Part shown: positions 36,150-46,700 of the stretch, one piece after another
Layout of the letters: the number at the start of each line of letters is the position of its first letter
Position numbering within the stretch: position 1 is the stretch's first letter
Source of the DNA: Solimonas marina
GTDB taxonomy: Bacteria; Pseudomonadota; Gammaproteobacteria; Nevskiales; Nevskiaceae
DNA: 64,000 nt
NCBI RefSeq assembly: GCF_012241385.1
Contig: NZ_JAAVXB010000002.1
Location: 1 to 64,000, forward strand
Direction of reading: 5' to 3'
The notes under the pieces: model-generated
The model's input: the letters and a program-made list of their open reading frames with translations, nothing else
Databases searched by the model: none
What the model was told of the DNA's origin: nothing
Program-made: the position numbers and the translations under genes

Positions 36150-37564
36150 GTCTGGTTCGCGTACAGCTTGACGACGTTGTAGAGGAAACGGCGGCCGTCC
36201 ATCAGAGACTTGACGCGAATGCGCTCGTCGAGTCCGTGCGCGTGGCTGCCCTCGGCATCGAAGAACATGCCGGACATGCCGTAGCTGGGAATGCCGACGC
36301 CGTTGAGAAAGCGGCTGTCGGTGGCGCCGGTCGACATCGTCGGCACGATCGCCACGCCCGGCCAGATCTGCTCGGCGACCTGACGCACCGGACCAAGAAT
36401 TTTGTCGTTGAGCGGTGGCGGCGCGCCGACGCCGGTGCTCGGCTCGTGGCCGGCGGTGATCTTCACGCCCGGATCGGCGATGGCCGCCGCCAATGCCTGT
36501 TCGATCTGCTCCGGCGGCACGCCGGGCAGGATGCGACAGTTGACGTTGGCGGTGGCGCGCTGTGGCAGCGCGTTTGGCGCATGGCCGGCGTCGACCATGG
36601 TCGCGACGCAGGTCGTACGCATCATGCTGTACCAGCCGGGGTTGCGCTTCCACAGCCGCTGCGCGGCGGTCTCGTCCTGGTGTTCGAGCACCGCCTTCAT
36701 GTCGGCGGCAACGTCTGGCGCGGCGAGCTTGGCCTGCTCGGTGAAGTACGCGCGCGTGGCGTCGTTGAGCGCCATCGGGAACTGATGGGCGCCGACTTTC
36801 AGCAGTGCCGTCGACAGCTCGTAGATCGCATTGTCCGGTACCGGCCGCGAACTGTGGCCGCCGGGATTGGTCGTTTCCAGCGTGTAGTCCTGATAGACCT
36901 TCTCGCCGGCCTGCAACTGCAGCGCGCGCGGCTGGCCGTGGGCGTCGAGCTCGCCGCCGGCGCCTTCGTTGAGCGCGAACGCGGCGTCGAGCACCTGCGG
37001 GTGATGTTGGATCAGCCAGTAGACGCTGTTGAAATGCTCCGGCGTTTCCTCGCCGCAGGTCAGTGCCAGCTTCAGGCCGCGACGCGGTTCGAAGCCTTCC
37101 TGCTTGTAGCGAATCATGCTGTCGGTGAAGACCGACGCCATTGCCTTGTCGTCGCTGGCGCCGCGCGCGTAGAAATAGCCGTTCTCCTCGACCAGCGTGA
37201 ACGGATCGCGCTGCCAGTCTTCGCGCTTGGCCTCGACGACGTCGATATGCGCGAGCAGCAGGATGGGTTTGAGCGAGCCGTCACTGCCCGGCAGCGTTGC
37301 GATCAGCGCGGCGTCCTTGGGGCGGTCTTCCGGTGCATAGAAGTGCAGGTCGGCATCGCCGTATCCCGCCGCTCTCAGGCGCGCCGCCATCTTGTCTTCC
37401 GCGGCGCGACAACTGCCGACCGACAGCGTCGTATTGGTTTCGATCAGTTCCTTGTACAAGGCGCGGAACGCCGCCTCGCCATCGCTTTTGGCGCCGGCGC
37501 CGGCCGTCGCGCACAGCAGCGCGCTGCCGAGTGCGACCGCCATCGTCTGCATCTTGCGCATCAT
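36146..37564 (-). CDS. M20-family metallohydrolase, exported
   Basis: 472-aa zinc peptidase-like protein with an N-terminal signal peptide (about 1-24, MAVALGSALLCATAGAGA). Metal and catalytic motifs of M20: LLAHIDVVEA (His, Asp), FYARGASDDKAMA (bridging Asp), LALTCGEETPEHF (catalytic Glu, metal Glu), and the C-terminal HAHGLDER (metal His). A dimerisation-type lid domain lies between (PNALPQRATANVNCRILPG). Related proteins hydrolyse dipeptides or acyl-amino acids in the periplasm. Coupled to the MaoC-like gene downstream. Confidence 0.9.
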   Translation of the reverse strand: MMRKMQTMAVALGSALLCATAGAGAKSDGEAAFRALYKELIETNTTLSVGSCRAAEDKMAARLRAAGYGDADLHFYAPEDRPKDAALIATLPGSDGSLKPILLLAHIDVVEAKREDWQRDPFTLVEENGYFYARGASDDKAMASVFTDSMIRYKQEGFEPRRGLKLALTCGEETPEHFNSVYWLIQHHPQVLDAAFALNEGAGGELDAHGQPRALQLQAGEKVYQDYTLETTNPGGHSSRPVPDNAIYELSTALLKVGAHQFPMALNDATRAYFTEQAKLAAPDVAADMKAVLEHQDETAAQRLWKRNPGWYSMMRTTCVATMVDAGHAPNALPQRATANVNCRILPGVPPEQIEQALAAAIADPGVKITAGHEPSTGVGAPPPLNDKILGPVRQVAEQIWPGVAIVPTMSTGATDSRFLNGVGIPSYGMSGMFFDAEGSHAHGLDERIRVKSLMDGRRFLYNVVKLYANQT

Positions 37565-37693
37565 CGCTGTCCCTTCTCCCGTCGCGCTTGCGTGTGCCCG
37601 CAGACTAGTCGACTGCCGCCATGATGTGCCAGTCGCCGGCGGTACGCCGATGCGGGTCGTCGTGCTCGCGACGGCGCGCGGTGAGGCGTGGGG

Positions 37694-38233
37694 CTAGGGG
37701 CGTTGCGGCCGCTGCCAGACGTCGGCGCGGCGGATCACCGGGCCGGTGCGGCCCATCGATGCAAGACGGCGTTGCAGTCGGAACGTCGTGCTTTCGATTT
37801 GTGGCCAGTTCCAATCGTCGATCGCGCCCAACTCCGGGTAGCGCGCCTGCCGCTTCTCGGCAGCGGCGCGCGCGTGGGCGACGACGCGGCATTGCAGGGT
37901 GTCGGCCGTCCAGTACAGGTGCAGATGTATCAGTCCCCAGCCGGCGAGCGAGTGTCCGAAACGGTGGCCGTCGCGCGGCGGGTCGAAGTCGATCCGCCGT
38001 TCGAGCACGGTACCGCCCGCGCCGCGATACCAAAGCCCGAACGCATAGTGATCGACATCGCCGGCGGCATGGCAGTGCGCCGCCTGCGCCTTGACTGCGT
38101 CGGCGTCGGCGAAGTGAGTCAGCGCGGCGCCCGGCGCCGATTCCGACGATGTGACGGTCGGTGCTTCCGGGTGATAGGCGGCATCGACCAGCAGGTCGAA
38201 ATCGGCGGGGGAGATGAAGGTGGCGAGCGTCAT
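37694..38233 (-). CDS. Hypothetical protein
   Basis: 179-aa cytoplasmic protein with no family I recognise. It is rich in His and aromatic residues (YAFGLWYRGAGG, WGLIHLHLYWTADT, HCHAAGDVDHYAFG), giving a possible metal-binding or hydrophobic-ligand pocket, and ends in a basic tail. It is on the same strand as, and 62 bp from, the glutathione transferase gene at 38296. Alternative readings in this region are weaker. The long intergenic region upstream of the next gene is otherwise empty. Confidence 0.6.
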   Translation of the reverse strand: MTLATFISPADFDLLVDAAYHPEAPTVTSSESAPGAALTHFADADAVKAQAAHCHAAGDVDHYAFGLWYRGAGGTVLERRIDFDPPRDGHRFGHSLAGWGLIHLHLYWTADTLQCRVVAHARAAAEKRQARYPELGAIDDWNWPQIESTTFRLQRRLASMGRTGPVIRRADVWQRPQRP

Positions 38234-38295
38234 GAGTGCACCGGGCGAGACCGGCCTCGCGCCGGTATCCGTCTATCTGAACACAGACGCCGGGT

Positions 38296-38985
<690 letters not shown>

Positions 38986-39007
38986 GTGGAGCTCGGCGCG
39001 GTGGCGC

Positions 39008-39628
39008 TCAGTGGTGGGGGAAGGCGACGAACGCGTCGCTGGCTTCGGCCGCTTCCGAGAGGGCCTGCAGTGCCGGATGCGCGCCGGCATCGACGACGCC
39101 CGGCAGCATCTTGTGGGTGAAGTGCCAGGCCACGGCGCTGCTGATGTCGGCCTGCAGAGGCCTGGCGCCGAATAGCCACGGCGTCGGCGCCAGTCGCTGC
39201 AGTTCAGTGTCGAGCAGGCGATAGGCCGAGGCCAGCTGTCCGTGCACCCGGTCGAGCCAGGGCTGATGCTGCTTGTCCCGCGGCCGCAGTTGGTGTTCGT
39301 AGACGATCTGCACGGTCTTCTCGCAGGCGGCGAGCGCCAGGCCGACGACGCGCTGTGCGCTGGCGTGCGCGGCGAGGTCGGTTGGCGTCAGCCGCCGCTC
39401 CGGTGCGGCCAGCCGTTCGGCGTATTCGAGGATCAGCGACGACTCCATCAAGACCACGCCATCGTCGGTGATCAGCGTCGGGGCCTTGACCACCGGATTG
39501 ATCGCCGCGAACGCATCGAAGGTCGAGAACACCGACAGCGCCTGGTGCTCGAACGCCAGGTTCTGCAGGCGCAGCGAGATGGCGACGCGGCGGACATAGG
39601 GTGAATCCAGCATGCCGATCAGTTTCAT
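39008..39628 (-). CDS. Glutathione S-transferase
   Basis: 206-aa transferase with an N-terminal thioredoxin-like domain (MKLIGMLDSPYVRRVAISLR) and a C-terminal helical domain; glutathione site motif NPVVKAPTLI then VLMESSLILEYAERL. The Ser of DSPYVRRV is the usual catalytic residue in this class. It is probably co-transcribed with the YfcG-like gene and lies 115 bp from the outer-membrane factor of the efflux operon, forming one minus-strand block of detoxification genes. Confidence 0.88.
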   Translation of the reverse strand: MKLIGMLDSPYVRRVAISLRLQNLAFEHQALSVFSTFDAFAAINPVVKAPTLITDDGVVLMESSLILEYAERLAAPERRLTPTDLAAHASAQRVVGLALAACEKTVQIVYEHQLRPRDKQHQPWLDRVHGQLASAYRLLDTELQRLAPTPWLFGARPLQADISSAVAWHFTHKMLPGVVDAGAHPALQALSEAAEASDAFVAFPHH

Positions 39629-39743
39629 TCGTTCGCTCTCGTCTTGAATGGCGGCGGGCGCACGCTACCGAAAATCCGCCGCACCCGCCGACAACGCTAG
39701 CGAGCGATCGCCCCGCTTTCAATCACGACGGGCTGGCCGATGC

Positions 39744-41168
39744 TCAGCCGCTGAGCGGCACGCCCGGGTCCGCCTGCCAGCCGCCGCCCAACGACTTGTA
39801 CAGTGCGACCAGCGAGGTCGCTGTGTCGGTGCGCGCCTGAGCGAGCTGATCCTCGGCGTCGAGCTGGCTGCGCTCGGCGTCGAGCACGTCGATGAAGTCG
39901 GCGGCGCCGGCTTCGAAGCGCGCGCGGGCGAGCTGCACCGCGCGGCCGCTGGCGTCGGCGCTCTGCTGCAGCAGGTCGAGCTTGTGCCGGTACTGGCCAT
40001 AGGCGTTGAGCGTGTTCGAAGTTTCCTCGAGCGCGCGCAGCACGGCTTGTTCGTACTGCGCCTCGGCGCCTTCGGCCGCGGCGCGGCGCTGTGCGACGCG
40101 CGCATGCACACGGCCGAGGTCGAACGCCGCCCAGCTGATGCTCGGTCCGATCGCATACATGTCGCTGCCGCCGTCGCCGACCGAGCTCATATGTGCGACC
40201 GAAAAGCCGACTTCGCCGGTGAACGTGACGCGCGGGAAATAGTCGGCGGTGGCGACGCCGATCTCGGCGGTGGCCGCCGCCAGTCGACGTTCGGCAGCGG
40301 CGACGTCGGGACGGCGACGCAGCAGGTCTTCCGGCTCGCCGATATGGACCAGACGCGGCAACGGCGGCAGATTCTGCGCCGGTGCCAGCTCCGCCTGCAG
40401 CGCCTCCGGTGGCAGGCCGCAGAGCACGGCCAAGCGATGCATGGCGTTGGCGATGGCGATCTTCATGTCCGGCACGCGTGCCTGTGTCGTCGTCAGCTGC
40501 GCGAGCGCGCGCTGCTCGTCGAACTCGGTGCCGCGGCCGTATTGCAGGCGCGCCTCGGTATAGCGCAGCGTGCCGCGCTGGTTGTCGGCATTGCCGATCG
40601 CCACCGCATAGCGCGCCTGCGCACCGCGCAGTTCGAAGTAGGTGCGCGCGACTTCGGCGGCGACGCTGACCTGCGCAGCACGCAGATCGGCGGTCAGCGC
40701 CTGTTCGCTGGCATCGGCGGCTTCGTTTTCACGGCGCACGCGACCGAAGAAATCCAGTTCCCAGAATGCGTCGAAATGACCGTCGTACAACTCGCTCTTG
40801 CGCTGGTCGCGCGTATATCCAGGTTCCTGGTCGGCGCTGAGCTGTGACTTCGTGTAGCCGGCACTGGCGGTGACGGTCGGCAGATAGTCGAGCCGCGTCT
40901 CACGGCGCAGCGCCCGCGCCTGATTGAGATTGGCGAGTGCGATGCGCAGGTCGTGGTTGGCGGCGAGGGCGCGGGTTTCGAGCGAATCCAGCTCGTCGTC
41001 GTGGAAGACCGACCAGAACTGCGGCGCCGGATCGGCGTCGTCGTAGACGGCGGTGTCGACGTCGGCGTGTGCGGCGGGCAGCTGCGGCGTTTGATAGTTC
41101 GGGCCTGCGGTGCAGGCCGCGAGGGCCAGAGCTGCGCCGGCGATCAGTGAGAGTCTGAAGGTATTCAT
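39744..41168 (-). CDS. RND efflux outer-membrane factor (NodT/OprM family lipoprotein)
   Basis: 474-aa outer-membrane channel that completes a tripartite RND pump. N-terminal signal with lipobox LAAC (about residues 16-19, LALAACTAGPNYQTP) gives a lipid anchor. Two outer-membrane efflux repeats follow, containing SVFHDDELDSLETRALAANHDLRIALANLNQA and, in the second half, LLRRRPDVAAAERRLAAATAEIG. The start overlaps the Old Yellow Enzyme gene stop by 4 bases, so it belongs to the operon beginning with the membrane-fusion gene at 48169, rather than being a separate unit. Confidence 0.93.
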   Translation of the reverse strand: MNTFRLSLIAGAALALAACTAGPNYQTPQLPAAHADVDTAVYDDADPAPQFWSVFHDDELDSLETRALAANHDLRIALANLNQARALRRETRLDYLPTVTASAGYTKSQLSADQEPGYTRDQRKSELYDGHFDAFWELDFFGRVRRENEAADASEQALTADLRAAQVSVAAEVARTYFELRGAQARYAVAIGNADNQRGTLRYTEARLQYGRGTEFDEQRALAQLTTTQARVPDMKIAIANAMHRLAVLCGLPPEALQAELAPAQNLPPLPRLVHIGEPEDLLRRRPDVAAAERRLAAATAEIGVATADYFPRVTFTGEVGFSVAHMSSVGDGGSDMYAIGPSISWAAFDLGRVHARVAQRRAAAEGAEAQYEQAVLRALEETSNTLNAYGQYRHKLDLLQQSADASGRAVQLARARFEAGAADFIDVLDAERSQLDAEDQLAQARTDTATSLVALYKSLGGGWQADPGVPLSG

Positions 41169-42247
41169 GCGAGTGCCGGAGTGTCGAGCACGGCCGGTTC
41201 GTGCGCGGGGTAGTCGATGTAGCCGCGCGGGCCGGGCGTGTAGAGCAGGGAGTAATCGAACTCGGCGAGCGGCGCGCGACGGCGCAAACGCTCGGCGAGA
41301 TCGGGGTTGGCGAGAAACGGCTTACCGTAGCTGATGGCATCGGCGCTGCCGTCGAGGATGGCTTCCTCGCCGCTGTCGCGGTCATAGCCGCCGTTGCGGA
41401 TCAGCGTGCCGTGGAAATGTCGGCGCGCGATGTCGGCCAGCGCCTGATCCTCGACAGCATCGTGCCGATCGTGGCGCAATTCGAGGAACGCGACGCGGCG
41501 CTGCGTCAGCTGTTCGGCGACGTACTGCACGAGCGCACGCGGATGGCTGTCGCGTGCATCGTTGAATGTATTCAGCGGCGAGATGCGCACGCCGACGCGA
41601 CCGGCGCCGAGCTCGGCGATGGCCGCGTCGACCACCTCGAACAACAGGCGTGCGCGGCGCTCCAGCGAGCCGCCGTAGTCGTCTTCGCGATCGTTGATGC
41701 CGTCACGCAGGAACTGGTCGAGCAGGTAGCCGTGCGCGCCGTGTACTTCGACGGCGTCGAAGCCGGCGCGACGCGCGTTGGCGAATGCATGGCGGAACTG
41801 CTCGACGATGCGCGGCAGTTCCTGTGCGGTCAGCCGGCGTGGCGTGTCGAGCGCCTGGCCGTCTTCGGTGCGGACCGCACGATCGGTCGCCGATACCGGC
41901 TGCACCCCATCGTTGAGTGCGATCTTGCTGACGCGGCCCGGATGAAAGACCTGCAGCGCGATGCGGCCGCCGGCATGGTGTACGGCGTCGGTGACCTGCC
42001 GCCAGCCGTCGACCTGGGCGTCGTTGTAGATGCCGGGTTCGGTGGCGTAGGCGCTGGTGCCGGCGGCGACCAGCGTTGCTTCGGCGATCAGCAGGCCGGC
42101 GCTGGCGCGCTGCGCGTAGTGAGTGGCCATCATCGAGCCCGGCACATGCTGACGATCCGCGCGGGCGCGCGTCAGCGGCGCCATGACGATGCGGTTCGGC
42201 AGCTGCAGATCACCGAGCTGCAACGGCGTGAAAAGGGCAGTGCTCAT
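41165..42247 (-). CDS. Old Yellow Enzyme family flavin reductase (NemA/alkene reductase)
   Basis: 360-aa FMN enzyme of the OYE family, reducing electrophilic alkenes, nitroesters and quinone-like compounds with NAD(P)H. Signatures: PLQLGDLQLPNRIVMAPLTR, FHPGRVSK-type FMN contact (LQVFHPGRVS), EVHGAHGYLLDQFLRDGINDREDDYGGSLERR and FLANPDLAERLR near the end. It is placed inside the efflux operon between thioredoxin and the outer-membrane factor, overlapping the latter by 4 bases. NemA relatives belong to electrophile stress systems, supporting a detoxification role. Confidence 0.92.
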   Translation of the reverse strand: MSTALFTPLQLGDLQLPNRIVMAPLTRARADRQHVPGSMMATHYAQRASAGLLIAEATLVAAGTSAYATEPGIYNDAQVDGWRQVTDAVHHAGGRIALQVFHPGRVSKIALNDGVQPVSATDRAVRTEDGQALDTPRRLTAQELPRIVEQFRHAFANARRAGFDAVEVHGAHGYLLDQFLRDGINDREDDYGGSLERRARLLFEVVDAAIAELGAGRVGVRISPLNTFNDARDSHPRALVQYVAEQLTQRRVAFLELRHDRHDAVEDQALADIARRHFHGTLIRNGGYDRDSGEEAILDGSADAISYGKPFLANPDLAERLRRRAPLAEFDYSLLYTPGPRGYIDYPAHEPAVLDTPALA

Positions 42248-42309
42248 GAGAAGGCTCCTGTCGAGATGGAAGAAGCCGGGCGCGGGTGGCGCCCGGCATG
42301 GACGGTCGT

Positions 42310-42651
42310 TCAGGCCGTCGCCAGATACGGGGCGACGAACGCTGCGAGCTGCGATTTGGCAACCGCGCCGACCTGCGTCGCGGCGAGTTCGCCGTCCTTG
42401 AACAGCATCAGCGTTGGGATGCCGCGAATGCCGAGTGCGGCCGGCGTCTGCGGGTTCTCGTCGACGTTGAGCTTGACGATCTTCAGGCGACCGTCGTGGT
42501 CAGCGGCCAGCTGTTCGAGGACCGGCGCCACCATGCGGCACGGGCCGCACCATTCCGCCCAGAAATCGACCAGTACCGGCTGTTCGCCGCTGGCGTTGCG
42601 GACGTCCTGTTCGAAGCTGCCGTCGCTGACGGCGGTGATCCGTTCACTCAT
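42310..42651 (-). CDS. Thioredoxin
   Basis: 113-aa thioredoxin. The redox site WCGPC is at residues 34-38, the cis-Pro loop is GIPT ([13 protein letters not shown]), and the N-terminal strand/helix order is standard. ATG at 42651 with AGGAG upstream. Single thioredoxin genes are usually housekeeping, but this one sits inside an efflux operon next to an SDR and an Old Yellow Enzyme, so it may be dedicated to repair or reductive detoxification under the same signal. Confidence 0.92.
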   Translation of the reverse strand: MSERITAVSDGSFEQDVRNASGEQPVLVDFWAEWCGPCRMVAPVLEQLAADHDGRLKIVKLNVDENPQTPAALGIRGIPTLMLFKDGELAATQVGAVAKSQLAAFVAPYLATA

Positions 42652-42676
42652 GGTTCTACTCCTGCTGGCGGCGCGA

Positions 42677-42955
42677 TCAGGCGATCGCGTCGTGGGGGTC
42701 GACGATGACGGCGTCGACATGGCCGCGCCGCGCGATGATGTGCTGGCGTGCGGCGGCGATGCCCGCGGCGTCGCTGCGCTGCAGATGCAGCGCCTCGGCG
42801 CTCAGGCCTTCGAGTTGCAGACTGAGCGCGGCCTCCACGGCCTTGCCCCAGTCGGTAGAAGCGAGCACGACGTGCTGGCCTTCGAGCGCCAGCGCGCGAG
42901 CCTGCGCGACGACGTCCGGGTGCTGGGCGCCGGTGACGAGTGCGATCCGGTCCAT
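42677..42955 (-). CDS. Truncated short-chain dehydrogenase-like protein
   Basis: 92-aa frame resembling the first half of an SDR Rossmann domain: [32 protein letters not shown] parallels the start of the next gene (IALITGGNRGIGFETARQL), and [17 protein letters not shown] aligns with the strand before the catalytic loop (HGRLDILVNNAGI). The NAD-binding Gly cluster is degraded (GAQHPD instead of GGNRGIG) and the Ser/Tyr/Lys catalytic half is absent. It looks like a decayed tandem duplicate that has kept an open frame and a place in the operon; a regulatory or scaffolding use cannot be excluded. Confidence 0.6.
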   Translation of the reverse strand: MDRIALVTGAQHPDVVAQARALALEGQHVVLASTDWGKAVEAALSLQLEGLSAEALHLQRSDAAGIAAARQHIIARRGHVDAVIVDPHDAIA

Positions 42956-42993
42956 CGTGGTATCTCCGAGGGTCGAGAAAATGGAAGCGAAAC

Positions 42994-43722
42994 TCACCAT
43001 GGCAGCACCTCGCCGAGGTGCACGAGCTTGCCGTTGAAGCGGTCGTCGTCGAGCAGCGCCATCGCCACGCTGGTGCGCGCGCCGTCTTCGACTTCCAGCT
43101 CGCCGCCGCCCTGATTCATCTCGGTCTTCACGTAGCCCGGGTGCACGGCGACGACGCGGATCGGCGTGTCGCGCAGCTCCCAGGCCAGGTGTGCCGTGTA
43201 CGAATTGACGGCGCTCTTCGAGGCGCTGTACGCCGGCACCGCCTTGAATTCGTAAATCTGCGATCCCGGCGTTTCGTGCGCGGCGATCGAACCGAGCAGG
43301 CTCGACAGATTGACGATGCGCGCCGCCGGCGCCTTCTTCAGCAGCGGCAGGAAAGCCTGCGTGGTGTCGACGAGTCCGAACAGATTGGTCTCGAAGATGC
43401 TGCGCCAGTCGGCGAGCGGCTGTGACGAGGCCAGGCCATCGGCGCTGCTCTTCACGATGCCGGCGTTGTTGACGAGGATGTCGAGTCGGCCGTGGCGTTC
43501 GCCGACGGCCTTGGCCGCGGCGGCGACACTCGCGCTGTCGGTGACGTCGAGCTGCAGCGGTTCGGCGCTGACGCCAGCCTCCTGCAGCGTCGCGACGGCC
43601 TGCTCGGCGGCAGCGAGCTGTCGCGCGGCAACGATGATGTGTACGCCCTGGGCGCCCAACTGTCGTGCGGTCTCGAAACCGATGCCGCGGTTGCCGCCGG
43701 TAATCAATGCGATCTTGCTCAT
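42994..43722 (-). CDS. Short-chain dehydrogenase/reductase
   Basis: 242-aa NAD(P)-dependent SDR oxidoreductase, similar to the carbonyl-reductase branch. Cofactor motif TGGNRGIG at residues 8-15, NNAGI near 83-87, active-site Ser in VNLSSLLGSI and YSASK (Tyr and Lys). Likely reduces an aldehyde, ketone or quinone. It lies 14 bp after the RND transporter gene in the same operon, directly upstream of the truncated SDR copy. Confidence 0.92.
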   Translation of the reverse strand: MSKIALITGGNRGIGFETARQLGAQGVHIIVAARQLAAAEQAVATLQEAGVSAEPLQLDVTDSASVAAAAKAVGERHGRLDILVNNAGIVKSSADGLASSQPLADWRSIFETNLFGLVDTTQAFLPLLKKAPAARIVNLSSLLGSIAAHETPGSQIYEFKAVPAYSASKSAVNSYTAHLAWELRDTPIRVVAVHPGYVKTEMNQGGGELEVEDGARTSVAMALLDDDRFNGKLVHLGEVLPW

Positions 43723-43736
43723 CGAAAAATACTCCG

Positions 43737-46700
43737 TCAGTGGCTAGGGGCCGGCTTGGGGCTTTGCAGCGTTGCCGGCGGGGTGTCGTCGCTGCTCGTC
43801 GCCTGTCGCTGCGGCGCGAAACGCTGCAGCACGACGTAGAACAGCGGCGTCAGGAACAGACCGAAGAAGGTCACGCCGATCATTCCGAAGAACACGGCGA
43901 TGCCCATCGCCTGGCGCATCTCGGCGCCGACGCCGGTTGCCAGCATCAGCGGCAGCACGCCGAAGATGAAGGCGAACGAGGTCATCAGAATCGGACGCAG
44001 ACGCAGGCGGCAGGCTTCCAGCGCGGCAGCGATCGGCGACAGACCGCCGGCCTGCAGCTCGCGTGCGAACTCGACGATCAGGATCGCGTTCTTCGCCGCC
44101 AGGCCGACCAGGACGAACAGGCCGATCTGCGTGAAGATGTTGACCTCGCTCTTCATCAGGAAGATGCCGGCCAGCGCCGACAGAATCGTCATCGGCACGA
44201 TCAGGATCACCGCCAGCGGCAGCAGCAGACTCTCGTACTGCGCGGCGAGCACCAGGAACACCAGCAGCACTGCCAGCGGCAGCACGATGGCCAGGGCCTT
44301 GGCCGCACCGAGCTGCTGAAAGGCCAGATCCGTCCATTCGATGTCGACACCCGGCGGCAGTGTTTCCTTGGCCACCTGTTCGAGCGCCGCCATCGCCTGG
44401 CCGGAGCTGTAGCCCGGTGCCGGGCCGCCGTTGATGTCCGACGACGGGAAGCCGTTGTAGCGCGACGCCAGATTGGTACCGAAGCTCTCCTTCAACGACA
44501 ACACCGATGCCAGCGGCACCATCTCGCCGTCGGCATTGCGCGTCTTCAGCAGCAGCGCATCCTGCGGCCGCTCGCGGAAATTGCCGTCGGCCTGTGCAAT
44601 GACACGGAACGTACGACCGAACGCGTTGAAGTCGTTGATGTAGTACGAGCCCAGGTAGACCTGCATGGTGCGGAACACATCGTCGAGATTGATGCCGAGC
44701 TGCTTGACCTTGGTGCGATCGACGTCGGCGTAGAGCTGTGGCGCGTTGATCTCGTAGGTCGAGAACACGCCGGCCAGCGCCGGGTTCTGCCGCGCCTTGT
44801 TGACCAGCGTCTGCGTCATGTCGTACAGCGCCGCGGGACCGGCATTGGTGTGATCTTCGAGCTGCGCCTTGAAGCCGCCGGCGGTGCCGAGGCCGAGGAT
44901 CGGCGGCGGCAACACGGTCAGCACCAGCGCATCATCGATGGCGCCGAGCTTCTGGTTCAGCGCCGCGGCAATCTGCGGTGCGCGCAGACCCTTGCGGTCC
45001 TCGAAATCCTTCAGCGTCCAGAACACGATCGCCGCATCGGATGCACGCGTGAAGCCGTTGACCGACAGCCCCGGGAACTGCACGGCGTGGGAAATGCCGG
45101 CCTGCTTCATGCCGATCTCGCCGACCCGCTTGACCACCGCTTCGGTGCGCTCGATCGACGAGCCCGGCGGCAGCTGCACGACGGTGACCAGATAGCCCTT
45201 GTCCTGTGCCGGAATGAAGCCGGCCGGCGCCTTGCTGAAGCCAAAGGCGGTTAGCGCAATGAGACCGACGTAGACGATCAGCGCGATGCTGCCGAGCCGC
45301 AGCACCTTGCGCACGCCGCGCTGATAACCATTGGCGCCCTTGGCGAACACCCGGTTGAACGGTCGGAACAGCCAGCCGAACGCGCCGTCGATGGCACGCT
45401 GCACGCGATCCGGCGGCGCGCCATGCGGACGCAGCAGCAGCGCCGCGAGCGCGGGCGACAGCGTCAGCGAGTTGAATGCCGAGATCACCGCGGCGAAGGC
45501 GATGACCAGCGCGAACTGCTGATAGAACTGGCCGTTGAAGCCGCCGACGAACGCCGGCGGCACGAACACCGCGCACAACACCAGCGAGATTGCGATGATC
45601 GGACCGGCGACCTCGTTCATCGAGCGGTGCGCGGCGGCGCGTGGTGTCAAACCGTCGGCGATGCCGCGCTCGATGTTTTCGACGACGACGATCGCGTCGT
45701 CGACGACGATGCCGACCGCCAGCACCAGACCGAACAGGGTCAGCGTGTTGATCGAAAAACCGAACGCCGCCATCGCCGCGAAGCTGCCGATGATGGCGAC
45801 CGGCACGGCGATGATCGGAATCAGCGCCGCACGCCAGGTCTGCAGGAACAGGATTACCACGATCACGACCAGCAGCAGGGCTTCGAGCAGCGTTTCTATG
45901 ACGGCGTGTATCGACTGACGGACGAACACCGTCGGGTCGTAGACGATCGAATAGTCGACGCCTTCAGGGAACGCGGTCTTCTTCAGCTCGGCCATCTCGG
46001 CGCGCACGTCGCGCGCCAGGTCGAGCGCATTGGCGCCCGGCTGCAGGAAGATCGGCAAGGCGACGGCCGAGTGATTGTCGAGCAGCGAGCGCAGCGCGTA
46101 TTCGCCGGCGCCGAGCTGCACGCGGGCGACGTCGGACAGGTGCGTGACTTCGCCGTCGGCGCCGGTCTTGATGATGATGTCGCCGAACTGCTGCGCGTCC
46201 TTGAGGCGGCCGCGTGCGTCGATCGCCAGCTGGAACGCCGGACTGTCCTTCAGCGGCGGCGCGCCGACGCTGCCGGCCGCGACCTGCACGTTCTGTTCGC
46301 GCACGGCGGCGATCACGTCGTTGACGGTCAGATCGCGCGACGCGAGTTTCTGCGGGTCCAGCCAGATACGCATCGCGTAGTCGCCGGAACCGAAGATCTG
46401 CACATCGCCGGCACCAGGCAGTCGCGCGAGCTGATCGCGCACCTGGATCACTGCCAGGTTGCGCAGATACAGACCGTCGTAACGGCCGTCCGGCGAGAAC
46501 AGGTGGACGACCATCGTCAGGTTCGGCGAACTCTTGCGCGTGGTCACGCCGGCCGCCTGCACTTCCTGAGGCAGACGCGGCAGCGCCTGCTGCACGCGGT
46601 TCTGCACCTGCACCTGCGCACGGTCGATGTCGGTGCCGAGCTTGAACGTCACCGTCAGCTGCAGGGTGCCGTCCTGCTGCGCCAGCGAGTTCATGTAGAT

